Positions 13,651 through 25,345 of a stretch of DNA of 64,000 nt are shown here, piece by piece. Under the pieces are notes generated by a model that worked only from the letters and a program-made list of their open reading frames with translations, was not told the DNA's origin and searched no databases. How positions within the stretch are numbered: the first letter of the stretch is position 1; each line of letters starts with the position of its first letter. A program made the translations under genes and the position numbers. Source of the DNA: Onchocerca volvulus (taxonomy: Eukaryota; Nematoda; Chromadorea; Rhabditida; Onchocercidae); contig HG738137.1 in NCBI GenBank assembly GCA_000499405.2, forward strand, positions 13,943,661-14,007,660. Reading direction: 5' to 3'.

Positions 13651-16600
13651 ATTTTATTCTTAAAAAAAAAATAAACGAAAAAATTGATCAGCCAAATAAT
13701 GAAAAAAATCGATTTATAAAATGATGACAAATTTAAGATTTTCTTGTTTAAAAATCATTTCTTACTTCTTTTTTCTCGGCTTTTTTTCTTCATTTTTTAC
13801 ACTAATTCTAAGCCATCCATCTATTTTCGTTACTTTTTAGTCGCTTATCGCTGCGCAGTTGTTATGCATTTATTTATTTATTCATTTTTTTTTATTTTCC
13901 CTGCTGAATAAAAAGCTGAATGATGTCAATTCATAAATTTTGATAAACAACTTGAAATCGTTTTTTTTTAAAATTTTCGTTGGCAAAAATTTTTACATAT
14001 ATTTAAAAAAAAAAAAAAAAGTCAATATTTCTATAAGAAATATTATCTGTAACTCGGTTTTTTGTATTTTTCCTTTTCTTTTTTTTTGCAAAATTATTCA
14101 ATAACTTGAAATAATTGAAATCATTTGTAATCATTAGCAGATAGACTTATCATGCTATTAAGCAATTTTCCTACTTATTTACTCCTTTTTGCACAACCTA
14201 TATAATAAATTGAAATCATTTATGATTATTACCATATAAAAAAAAAGAAATCATTTGCATTATCTAAATCCTTAGTTTGCTTTTAATGTGCTGATTTTCA
14301 ATAACTATGAGAACTGGAATGCTTAATAATTCTTGCATCTTTCAAAAGAAAAATTGAATAAAAAAAAAAAAAAAAAAACGCAATGTCTATTTATATTTGC
14401 AAAAATTCGGGTATTTAAATTTTATAAATTTCTTCAAATAAAACAGTTTATAAACGAACTGAAATTCAAATTAAAAATCAACATGGTACTCGGAAAAAGT
14501 CAGAAAAAGAAGAAGAAATTATTTTCCTTGCAGATTTATTTGATAGAAAAATTTTTTCTTAAATCAGAAAAACTAGAAAATATATCCAAAAAAAAAAAGG
14601 AAATTAGGACAGTTTTATTTATAAATAAAAAAAATCTGAATATATAATATTATGTTTTATGATGTCATTGCTTTCATATGTTTTGCATGAAAGATTGCTT
14701 TTTTTTTTAAATTTTAATCAATTGTTGTCAATTTTATTTCAATTTCAATTTACTACTCTTTTTTGTTATCATCAATGTGCGATCAATAATGAAAAACAGA
14801 AAGTTAATCCATTCCTTAAAGGACTGATGCACTTTTAAGGCGGAAAGAAAATACTAGAAATAACATTTTAGAAATCAAAATTCAAAAATGAATTCCTGAT
14901 TATATGCAATATTAATTATATGATTATATCGTATCTGGAATATTTGAATGATAAAAATTGAAAGTGAAATTGAAATTTATAAATTTAAACTAAACAATGG
15001 ATATTGGGATTGTTTGCGAAATATAACAGATTTATTATTATTTACAAACGGATATAAATATTTGAAACAAATAAGAAATTTTAATCTAAATATATGCAAA
15101 CAATGACCACGCAATTCATTAAAAAACAACTAGACAATGATAAAAAGTATTGAAATAATTAAGGCAGAAATTATAATCAGAAATGGATAAATCAAATGAT
15201 GTAATATGCAATAAATGAAAAAGATGATAATATCGGATGCACGCTATTTACTATTTTCAAAATAGTATTTATCAATTATCATTAAATTGGCTAAGATGTT
15301 TGCATGAAAATCATTTCTCATCTTATTCATTATGAATTCAACGATCTATGATTTTCATGCTTATTGAAAAGCAAATTTTACAAATTTTTCATAAAATTTT
15401 GTTTGTCAAAATCATGAAAGTTTTATAAAAATAATAAAAATGATGGGAAAGAGGGAGAAAAAAGATCTAATTTAACAACAGAAAAAACATATTTCATTTA
15501 GCTCAAGTATATTCTAAATATTAGCAATTTAATTTAATTAATATGAAAATTTCGGATAGATTATATCGATAAAAACGCGAAGAGATAAATGTATGTTGTA
15601 AAAAATCCTTAAAAACTATATAAATGGGTATCATGTTTGCCTTGTAATTTATTATTTTACCTAACGGATAACAAGTTTAGTTTCATATGCAATTTGTAAT
15701 TTAATTTTGCATATAATTTGCAATTTGTATGCAATTTTGTTGATATAATATAAGATAAAATTAGCATCTGCACAATGATTAAAGCGCTTAGTAACATAAT
15801 GAATAAAAATGTTAGATAAAAAAGTTAGAATATTTCAACAAATATTTTTATAAGGAAATTAATATCATATAATAGATGGATAAAAATTTTAAAAATGTTA
15901 AATATGCGATTAAATGTTTATAAAATTTAACTTCTTAGAAGAAATAATTCCTAAAAATAGAATATATAAATAAATAGCATCATATATTATAGTTCCATAT
16001 CGAATTTTATTGCATTTATGAAATATTTTATTACATCAAATATTTTGAACAAGTTTTTTACAATAAAAACGAAGACGAGAAGAAAAAAGAAATGTTTAAA
16101 TTTCATTTTCCTACTTAGCAATAGATGTTAATAAAAAGTTGATTTAAAAAAAAAAAATCTTCTGATTTCGTTTCGTTTAAAAATTGATTTGTCATACAAT
16201 TAATTATTGAGCAATAAAATCTTCGCTAATTATAACTATGTTGTGTTCTGTTGAATGAAGCGAACGAATTTTTGAAAATGTTGTAATTATTTTAATTGCT
16301 CTCTTTTTTTTTTTTGAAAGGATGCACATTTTTGAGCCTTAAAAATACACAATGATAAAGAAGATGCTAGTTAATGCTAAATAAAATTTTGAGCATATAG
16401 AACACTTTCAATCAATTTTGTCGGATAATATTCTCAGTGAATAAAATTTATGAATGTATAAAAATTACCAACTTTGGCTATCATTTTATATCGGATTAAA
16501 AAAGAAAAATTCTAATAACTAAGCCAAAGTTATATTGTAATCATTCTTTCTAATTTTTAGACAATGGATGATTTAGTCCTAAAACGACTTATGGTACCAT

Positions 16601-17504
16601 GAATTATTAATTTTGAATAATGGAAATAAAGATTTCAATGCTGATTTCAAGCTGATATGCGAATCCTTCAAGTACCAAGAAACATTATTGCACAATTTGT
16701 TTTTTGTGTGTCGTAGAAGAAACAAACATATCTATGATTACGTAAAATGAGCCTGAGTGCATGTAAATATAAGAAAAAAAAACAAAAAACAAAAAAAAAA
16801 ACAGAAGATTCTATCAATCTATTATTAAGACTTGTTAATAATATGACTGATAGGAAAAACTGAATGCTAAAATAAAGATGTAAAAAAATGTGTGAAGAAA
16901 ACATTAGTATCTGTTTATTTCAGATTCTTTTTTTCCTAAATTTAACAAGATTAAGTTTAGAACTGTGTTAGTTAAGCTTAATGCAAAAGTTGAATATAGC
17001 AGAAAGGCAAGGAAATCATTTGTATTGATTTCTTCTATTTGTCACTTTTCAGTCTCTAATGTTAATGTTGTTTTGCTATGTTCCTGGTCTTATCATAAAT
17101 TCATTTATTACTTATATTAAACTTAATTCATATTAAAAAGATAAAAATTATACCGGAAGACAAATTGAGAGAAAGAGGACGAAAAGAGAAAAGAGATATA
17201 AAACTTAAATGTAGAATTAGTATGAAAAAGAAAATGACAAAAAAAAAATTGCGCTTTCTCATTTTCTACTTATTTTCAAAAGAAGTATTTCATTTGTCCT
17301 TTGAAAAAATAAAAAATAAAATAAAATAAAATTCAAGAAAAGCCAAATTAGATAATAATCAATTGATAAATAAAATACAAATTGAGAACACATCGAAATT
17401 GAAGAAAATAATATTTGGAATTAATGTAAAATAAAGATAGTATAACCATACATCATTTATACGATACCCACTGATATATATATATCCATTTCGACATAAA
17501 TGAT

Positions 17505-17740
17505 ATTAATGGTTACGATAGCCATATCTAAGTGATGCTATTCAAAATGTTCGTTGTAGTTCTTCATACAGTGTTGCAAGTTCTTCACCGATTGTTTTAA
17601 AATTTTCACACAACGTTACATTCGAATAAACATGATTACCGCCAAAAGGCCGTAAAGATAAACATGTTTCCCGCCAAAACATTCCGATTAACAGATAAAA
17701 AAAGTAAGATCAACAGGTCATTGATTCAATGCTAGATAAT
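17505..17740 (+). mobile_element. Helitron 5'-end fragment with AAACATGTTT block
   Basis: Carries the family 5'-subterminal text (AAGTTCTTCACCGATTG, then CACAACGTTACATTCGAATA), followed by a block with GATAAACATGTTTCCCGCC that recurs at 21660, 41820 and 58240. No complete terminus was found. It lies directly before the intact 5' end at 17754. Confidence 0.6.
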
Positions 17741-17892
17741 AGTCGTCAAATAATCTGTATAAATAAAAATGTAAATGTTCATTGTGGTTTCTGATACAAC
17801 GTTTTTCCAAGTTCTTCACCGACTAATTTGAAATTTTGAAACGATTTGCATTCGAATAGACGCGTGTTTTTATAGATATACTTATTTTTTTT

Positions 17893-17920
17893 TTTATCTG
17901 TCGCACCTATGACAGATAAA
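17893..17920. repeat. Conserved Helitron subterminal hairpin
   Basis: TTTATCTGTC and GACAGATAAA form a perfect 10-bp stem around an 8-base loop. Versions occur at the same place in the other copies: 42378-42405, 24906-24930 and 4284-4310. Confidence 0.75.
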
Positions 17921-18043
17921 AGTAACTGAACATATATTTTTATTTACATAGAGTAGATGGACAGCCAAGCGTCCAACTCATACAACATAGAAGATTTTGG
18001 CAAAAAACGTCTATAAAATATATCCAATATAAATAACATTCAT

Positions 18044-18241
18044 GGATACGATTCTTTAATGTCTCATAAGCAGTCGCCTCTTGTTCCTGTGGCACATATG
18101 AATACAAGACTAATATATACATCAAAACGATTGTTCGGCGGAGGAATGGATTTTACTCCAACATATAAAGATAGAGATTATCGGTCAGTTAAGAAAACAT
18201 GTGATGAGTTTGATACGGCGTATTATCCAAATAATATAAGG
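18044..18241 (+). pseudogene. hemF: Fragment of bacterial-type coproporphyrinogen-III oxidase (hemF)
   Basis: An open reading frame through this stretch gives SLMSHKQSPLVPVAHMNTR, TSKRLFGGGMDFTPTY, then VKKTCDEFDTAYYP (to 18229). These match in order the mid-section of aerobic coproporphyrinogen oxidase: the VP-x-x-HMNTR strand, the FGGG-x-D-x-TP motif and the TCD-x-x-x-x-YYP helix. HMNTR followed by TSK before FGGG resembles alpha-proteobacterial (Rickettsiales) HemF more than animal CPOX, which as I recall has HFNYR there. Only about 60 of some 300 residues remain; similarity stops near 18235 and the frame then turns into AT-rich filler, so it cannot encode a working enzyme. The family converts coproporphyrinogen III to protoporphyrinogen IX in haem synthesis. 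It lies inside a Helitron. An endosymbiont (Wolbachia) source is inferred, not proved. Confidence 0.75.
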
Positions 18242-18694
18242 AGTATTTGGAATGCGATAACTTTAATGTTAATTTTTTTCTTCTTAATTTTTCCAAATTG
18301 TGCTTGATAAAAATTGTCCTTTGTTCATATAATTACTTGTTTTGTTGTTTTATACGAAATCTAATCCGAAAAAATATATTCTAAAGCAGTAATAGTAATG
18401 TATAATTATGAAATATAATCGAAATTTGAAGTTAATCGAAAATATAATATAATTATAGACTGACAAACATCTAAATGTATTTGCATTTAATTGAAAAATT
18501 CCGCCGCTTGTAATATGAGATTACATTAGTGACTGATTATCAAATACCAAAAAGAATAGATTATAGAAGCATGTTAAGATCATTCTAGTGAACGGCAATT
18601 GAATTTTGGGCATAGCACTCATATTTTATCTCTAAAATTAAGTGAACCAGTAAAATCTTCCCGATTAACTCGAGACAGTGCCGGGAATTGCTAG

Positions 18695-18805
18695 TTTTAA
18701 CACATGTTGTGGTAAATATAACTTTACTAAAGAATTCTTCTATTCCATTCTAATTTTAATTCATCTTATCAGAAATATTTCGCCTGAACTTATCTTTCTA
18801 ATGCT

Positions 18806-18865
<60 letters not shown>

Positions 18866-20820
18866 TAGATACATACACATATATACACATACATACATAC
18901 AGACTCACACACACATACGTGCACATGCATTCGTATTTATACATAACCGAAAATGAAAAATAGGAATTTGCAAAATTTCATTTTATTTTACAATTACGAC
19001 GAACAAAGCCATAAATAATTGTTCATTAAAAAAAGCTTTCAGATTTTTTATAATAATTTTACTTCATTATTCAAATTATTTTTTAGTTAAAGGAAAAGAT
19101 TTAAATGATAAATTAAATTTGATTAAATACCTATCAAACTAAAGTATTGTAAGAATTGATAAACCTGCAAAGATAGTAGAAAAAGGATATAATGACTATT
19201 CAACATTGCATATTGAATTCTTTCGCTTAAAAAGATATTTCAAGGTTGAATAGACAATCCTGAAATTAGCTGTCAATCATTTTGATTTGGATTATGAAAA
19301 GGATTAAATAATAGGAGATGACATTTTTCCACGAAGATAAGTTACAACAATATTTAAATCTTCTATGACCTACTTTTATGCAACTTATCTAGAATTTCTC
19401 AACAAAATTAGTTCTAGTAAAAGTGAGAATTGTTATTATTCTTAATTACAATATGAAAATGATTTAAATTAATAGCTAATCAAGTTTTGAAAATTTTTGA
19501 AAACTTTAAAACATATTAAACAGGATCAGAAGTACTATCAAATTATTATTGAATTTCATTCTAAAAATTGAATGAAATTGAATTAAAGAATAAATCCCAT
19601 CTCTATTGATATGATTTTTAAATCGAATTTTTTTAAATAGCCAAAAAAAAAAAAAAAAGAAGATTGAGATGATCAAAGAGAAAAAAAAAAATTAAAATGA
19701 AATGAAAATTAGAGAAAGATCAGAAGTAAATCATCATCTGTTTATTTCCCTTTCAGTCTTTTTCACATTTACCATTTCTTCCCAATTTTTTTTTTCTTTT
19801 TATTTCTCTCTTCTCTTTAATTTTTATTTTAAAGGTAAAATATGATGAAATCAGCAGACATTTGAAGTATATTTTTATATGAAATATTTATTTCCCATTG
19901 AAAAGCATGTAAATGGCTTGAAACGGTTTTGCGAAATAAATTTTATTTTTTTTTCTCGTCGAAAAAAGATAGGAAAGAGAGGGAAAGAAAAAGAAAGCTA
20001 AAAAAAGAATGATAGCGAAAGAATGAATAAGATGTTGATTTAAGTAAACTAATTCAAATATAGCTAAAAAATTATGCATACCAAAGATTTTATAAAAATA
20101 TGTCCGAGATATATTGTACTTGTTTGTTTATGTAAATAAACAACAAAACAGCAACAGTAACAATAAAATTTACTTTCTTGTTGCGTATTTTAAAGCCAAG
20201 AATAAATCTGAAAAAATCAAATTACCGGCAAAAGGAAAAAAGAAAAAAAGAAATGAAATGTTTTAATATAAGTAATGCATGTGACGCCAAAATGAAAAAG
20301 GAAAAAAAAGTGAAATTTGTTTAATTTAAAAAAAAAAAAAAGAAATCAAAATTTTATTGAAATTTTATTAGCAATATAAAATCTTCAGTAAAATTTTCGA
20401 TTTATTACCCTTGAAAGTTAACAGCATAATTACATTAAAAAATCTTGTTAAGTCCAAAGAAAAATAATCGATATTCCTTGTAGAATAATCTGTGGCATTT
20501 TCCTTGTTCTTTTTTCATTTTCAAATTTGATAGGACAGTACCTCTGAATTACTGCAAACAGTCAATAATAATTATTTGCAATAATAGCAATTTATTATTG
20601 TTTTTAATAATAAAAAAGTCGAGAACATATCTGACAACAAAGTAAACAAATTGAAATCATGAATTCTCGATGGTAACACTCATTTACATGTGACCACTAT
20701 TTAGGCCTTGTTAAATTTTATAAAATTAATTTTATAGAAACTGAAAAATTATCCGTTCATTGGCTTGGTTCTCGACAACTAGATCTTGTTTTCAACAGTA
20801 TATTTGAAATTTTCAAAATG
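18695..20820. other. Intergenic, with microsatellite
   Basis: Apart from the CA repeat at 18809 there is only AT-rich sequence with poly-A and GA-rich patches. No gene recognised. Confidence 0.6.
18809..18860. repeat. (AC)26 microsatellite
   Basis: 26 uninterrupted AC units, then a decayed ATAC/ACAC tail to about 18913. The longest simple dinucleotide tract of this type in the window. Confidence 0.97.
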
Positions 20821-20887
20821 GTATTCAATGGAACTTGGATATTGCATGACTGACGTCGTCATGCAATATCCAAGTTCCATTCAATAC
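20821..20887. repeat. 30-bp-arm snap-back palindrome
   Basis: Arms 20821-20850 and 20858-20887 around a 7-base loop (TGACGTC). The inner 24 bp (from AATGGAACTTGGATATTG inward) pair perfectly, then one C:C mismatch, then 5 more pairs. Such a near-perfect hairpin is either a recent foldback duplication or a hairpin-RNA gene. It does not have the bulges usual in microRNA precursors. Confidence 0.9.
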
Positions 20888-21329
20888 AAAGCACTAGGAT
20901 ATTCGTTATTTTAGTTAAAACTTTGATATTTAAAATTGAAGGATAAGCTCCCATTTCGAATATTGATTTTCTCATGCCATCATGAAATAGAAAACTTTTG
21001 GGAAGTAGAAATTTTAGATCATGGTATTCCCAGTATAATCTAAAAATCCTCAGTTTTAGACCAACATTTTATATCAAATCATTTTAGGATTAAGATTTTA
21101 TATTAAATTTATTATAGAAATCAAACAAATTAATAAGCATTTCATGTTATAGCGATAAGAATATATGTTGATGAAAATCTTATGGATTTATTTAGATATC
21201 TAATAATAAAATAATTGCAACTTGATCAGCATTATCCACGTTTTATATACTAAACAACAGAACGATTATAATTTCACAGTCAACATTTACGACCACTTTT
21301 TAGGTATATATTAATGATTTTATCCGTCG

Positions 21330-21600
21330 CAATCATGTTTCTAAATATAATAGGATTATTAGTAACCATAATCGTAATAGTAATCTTTCTACGGATATAA
21401 TAGCATATTAGCAACCAATATTCGTGCTTACGTATGTCATACCGTGATTCTAAATGTGTAGTAATAATCATAATCATAATATTAACAATTCATAATCATA
21501 AAATTAACAAACCATAATCATAATCAACATTTCTACTTAATAACAATAAGCATTTTATAATATTACAAGTGATATTCATGTTAAAGTTACCGGAAAATTC
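21330..21600. repeat. Degenerate tandem repeat, unit about 110-130 bp (left flank)
   Basis: Two diverged units sharing TTCTAAAT, AATCATAATCATAATATTAA and TATTCATGTTA-like blocks. A further unit lies on the far side of the helicase Helitron (about 25190-25345). Confidence 0.55.
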
Positions 21601-21659
21601 TGAAAGATGGTTTAATTACCCAGGCTTGAAATCAAGAAATGCGATGATAATTTCAAACG

Positions 21660-22060
21660 AATCGCTAAAACGACAAACATGTTTATCACCAAAAGAAGAA
21701 ACATGTTTATTAATAAAGGATAAACATGTTTTCCGCAAAAACGATAAACATTTTTGACTCATACCAAAATGCTCCAATTAACAAGAAACAAGGCGATATC
21801 ATGAGACAACAAATTGGAAATCAAGAAAGAAGTAGGGGCCCCGAGTGGATATATGAAGTTCAGATTTACGAGAGTAGAACACTTTTTTGGGGAAAATTCC
21901 TTCGAATAGTTCTCGACAGGTTTTCTGCGAACTCTTACAACACTTTTACTCAATTCGACAGATCTGTAATGATACAATCAACGCTTCAGCAGAAGCAATT
22001 CGATAAATCGATTGACATGGGCAACAATTCAACAGAAAGCCATTGTTAGTTTTTTTTTAT
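21660..22060 (+). repeat. Dispersed repeat block with spaced AAACATGTTT palindromes
   Basis: AAACATGTTT occurs at 21675, 21699 and 21722 (24 and 23 bases apart). It is followed by AATGCTCCAATTAACAAG and a tail that matches in outline 41820-42050 and 58240-58560. The open frames across it (21569-21757 and 21726-22049) look like chance translation of the repeat. Confidence 0.6.
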
Positions 22061-22116
22061 AATCATCGGTATTGTTCATTTTTATTGTTGCTATTAGCCA
22101 AGCGCAACTTAGCCGG

Positions 22117-25054
22117 TCGAGATCTTCGTTTGTTCAAGAATTTAAATCTCCGAAATCTCTTAAACACGCGCCTCATCTAATTTAGTTCGAAATTTTAGAC
22201 ATCGAAAGTTTTCATCTATTACTTTGAATTTATGACACAAATGTTGCATTCGAACACGCGTATGTTTTTTAAATACTTTTTATGTACACAGATTGGTGTA
22301 GCTTGGGCTGATTAAATACAAAAAAATAAAAAAGGAAGCGCATGTTTCTAATGTTGGGGAAAAAAATCCGGTAGTTTGTAATTTTATTTGTAGTTTGGTT
22401 GGATTAGAGATTGATTCTTGTTATTGTGATTCAGCTAAGTCAACAACAGGTTTTTTGCGCTCGAGATTTTTTGTGTTTTGTATGATAAAAATGAATCCTG
22501 TTGAAGTTTTCTTGATTGATGAAGAGTAATTCTCCGTAACAAACAGTTATTAGAGAATATTTAGACAAACTGATCACTGGGCTATTCTTTCCTTTTTAAC
22601 TGATAGAAAAGAATACTATTCAAGTGAATTGTCGGATTGTTGTTAACTGATGTGTCGCTTTGAACTGTTGAGCTGGAATTCGGGACTATGGCGGTTGTTG
22701 CGTCGATCTTTGTCGTTTATCTGTATTGGGTATTTTGGCAGCAAATATGCTTATCGTTTCTTTGAAATTATGTCGTGCCACTTGATCTTGTTAACAGTAA
22801 TTGTCGTGGCGCTGTTTGACATCTTTCAGCCTTTGCCCACATTTAATATGTTTAATTTCACATTACTTGCGGGATATACAATATTTTTTGTTGCTCCATT
22901 GTTTATGTAGATCGAGACATAACATATAATTGTCCATGTAAGAAGCAATTCGTGTCAAGATCTAAACCGCACAATTCTAAAGATTGACCCTAAGTTTTGT
23001 TGACGTTGGTTGCAAATGTTAGTTGAATTAGAAATTGCAATCTCTTAAATTAAAAGGCATATTCGTTGCAATCTTAGAAATGCGAGGAATAGGGACATCT
23101 TCACCTTTGAAGGTCTGTCAAGATTGTTGCTTCTACGACATCGCTCATTAATTTTTTACTGCGAACCACGTAGTCGTTGCAAAATTTTTGCCGGCTGATA
23201 TTTCGCAACATGATAATTGACAGTATGTGTTTTAATAGCAGTACGTGCGTGGTATCCCTAGCAGATCGAGTGAATTCAAAAATTCTGTTGGATAATTAAC
23301 TGCTTCATCTGCTTTCACAACAATATCGATGAATTTGTATGTGACTGCCTCGCTTTGAATGTTTGACTAAACAATATTGTCAAGTTCATAAACGTCTTTG
23401 TTCTTGGCCACAAGAATAGCTCGTTCACTCAGTCAATCGTGACTCTTATAATTGATTTGAATAAGAGGAATTACTTTTTCAATCAAATTTTAGGAATTAT
23501 GAGGCAATGAAATTTGTTCTGAGATCGGATCAACCAACATCTTTCCAATCCTAATTTCTTGCAATTTATGTGAGAATATCGAAGCTGATCGGTTGTTTTG
23601 CAGCTCGATACGCATATTTGTAGTTAATTTTAACGTCTTTACGTTTTGTTACAAAGTACAGTATTTCAGGCAAGCATTTATTTCGTTCGCTGGTGTCGAT
23701 CGAGGAATTACAGGTAATGTTTGCCTGAAATCTCCTGCAAACAGTATTAATGTGCTCCCGAATGGTCTGATGTTTCCACGCAAATCTTGCAATGATCGAT
23801 CAAGAATCTCGACCGATTTTTTGTGCGCCATTGTACATTCATCCCAAAAATAAGTTTGCATTTGTGCAATACATTTCCAAAGCTTCCGGTAGAGAGTTTC
23901 AATAAATTATATGTTCAGTAGCAATTTCAAAGTGGAATGAGCAGTTCTTCTACCTGGTAGCAATGTTGCAGCTATTCCGGACGATGCAACAGCTAAGGTT
24001 ATGTCATTTTGGGATAGAATGCTGCCAGAATCAATCTAATTAGGAATGTTTTACCAGTTCTTCCTGGCGCATCTAAAAAGAACATTTCTCCAAAGCTGTT
24101 ATTGACAGTTTGTAATACTTGATCGTAAATGTTTTTTTGTGCAGACATTAGTTTAGGTAAATTTGATTGCACATATGACAAAAAATCAGTCAAGTTGTAA
24201 TTTTGTTCATGGCGCAGTCCCACAAACGAAGCAGCAATTGAATGGCATTCCCAATTTATTGAGAACTTTATTCACCATTTCTAAGCAAGTGTTGCTTGTG
24301 TATCTTCCAGTCTGATACTGTGCGATTTCATCGATATATAATATCGCATTCTTATCACTTCTTTCTGATTGCACGCCAAAAACTGCCACGTCGCTGCCTT
24401 TATTCACGTACTTTCAAATGAGTAACAGTATTCCATGCGCTCTGCATGTTTTTAATAGCAAAGACGAATATAAAACAACCACCGGTTATGTCATCTTTCC
24501 GCATTTTTATTTACCACCATCTTCTGCTGATCTTCCCTATAAAGGATATCCTACCATTCCCTGTAACGATGTTGAATATTAATTTTCGAGGATATCGCTT
24601 AGAGCATTTTCCATTTGTCAGGCATGAATTTCGATTCAGTGTACCGCAAGGTCCATGTGTCATTTTTTTCGTCACAACTTCATAGACATCTATATCGACA
24701 TCGGAATCAAGTATTTCAGCGCATATTACATCGTTGATTTCGTCTGAACCTGTCACGAGTTTGATAGGTAGAAAAAAAAAGCAGGCATATCTATATTAGA
24801 AATACTAGCCTATTCGAATGCAACATTATCTCAAAATTTGAAACTTGAAATGTCATGTCAAAATGAACAACTTTAGGCGCAATCAATAAATTCAGTCTGT
24901 TCACTTTTATCTGCCACAGATGTGACAGGCTTCAAAAAAAGATAAATATATTTGACTAAATACGCGCCTCTTTGAATGAAAGGTTATATCGAAATTTAAA
25001 AGCAGTCGATGAAGAGATTGCAACGATTATTATTTACATGTTTATTTATACAGA
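22117..25054 (-). mobile_element. Decayed autonomous Helitron (helicase part)
   Basis: The minus-strand 5' end, TCTGTATAAATAAA, is at 25054-25041 after a host A, followed by the family 5' region with its hairpin at 24906-24930. A helicase pseudogene fills 22850-24760. The left edge carries an inverted (plus-oriented) copy of the 5' region at about 22117-22300, beginning at TCGTTTGTTCAAG. No 3' hairpin with CTAG was found there, so the left boundary is approximate. The HUH Rep domain is absent: the region before the helicase is too short. Confidence 0.65.
22850..24760 (-). pseudogene. Helitron Pif1-like helicase, broken
   Basis: Pieces in order on the minus strand: DVYEVVTKKMTHGPCG and NGKCSKRYPRKL (24511-24756); NKGSDVAVFG and DEIAQYQTGRY (24207-24407), the segment before the helicase in Helitron RepHel; Walker A in FFLDAPGRTGKTF (24000-24220); AVASSGIAATLLPG (about 23980-23940); Walker B with WDECTMAHK and AGDFRQTLPVIPR (23649-23861); TFATNVNKT then TAG then GQS near 23010-22985; CGLDLDTN and HGQLYVMSRS (about 22960-22910); TKNIVYPA near 22870. 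Pif1-family helicases unwind DNA during rolling-circle transposition. Stops, frameshifts and missing stretches (including between 24407 and 24511) show that it is dead. All segments lie in the correct linear order. Confidence 0.85.
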
Positions 25055-25189
25055 TTACAAAGTGTGATATTATTTATAATATCGTATAAATACAATAAAG
25101 ACTTTTGTTGACCTGATGTAGTCATCTCATCAAGAAGATCTCCCAATCCAAATGCAAATCAATCAGATTTTTTCCTCAACAGAAGTATT

Positions 25190-25345
25190 TCGTACAATGT
25201 GATTCTAAGTGTATTTATTAATAATCATAATCATCATAATATTAACATTTCTACGCAATGATATAAGCATATTACTAATTTTACAAATAATATTCATGCT
25301 AACATATGTAGTACGTGTGCTTCTAAGTGTTTAATAGTAAATTCT
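25190..25345. repeat. Right-flank copy of the 110-130-bp repeat
   Basis: GTGATTCTAAGTG, AATAATCATAATCATCATA and AATATTCATGCTAACATATG match the blocks at 21330-21600. The repeat therefore brackets the helicase Helitron. Confidence 0.5.

Larger units (their letters stand above)
10792..17500. other. Large intergenic region without recognised genes
   Basis: Very AT-rich, upstream of the Kir gene. Long poly-A/T runs and tandem repeats (11916-12014, 13424-13650). Open frames here consist of Lys, Asn, Ile and Phe and look like chance. The Kir promoter should be near 10792-11300, but I see no specific element. Confidence 0.6.
17754..18694 (+). mobile_element. Non-autonomous Helitron carrying a hemF fragment
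   Basis: 5' end TCTGTATAAATAAAAATG at 17754 after a host A, followed by the family 5' region and a perfect 10-bp subterminal hairpin (17893-17902 with 17911-17920). Candidate 3' end: CTAG at 18691-18694 followed by T, preceded by TTCCCG, 18 bases, CGGGAA, TTG. The 941-bp length is close to the 947-bp copy at 3502. The 5' end is clear. The 3' end is less sure because its stem is short and differs from that of the first copy. Between the ends lies the hemF piece and AT-rich filler; no Rep or helicase. Confidence 0.6.

Noticed and set aside
21569..22049. Two overlapping open frames on the plus strand
   Set aside because: They translate a dispersed repeat that recurs at other loci with stops and shifted frames.
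22650..22910. 86-residue plus-strand frame with hydrophobic stretches
   Set aside because: The opposite strand encodes the end of the Helitron helicase (TKNIVYPA), so this is its antisense shadow.
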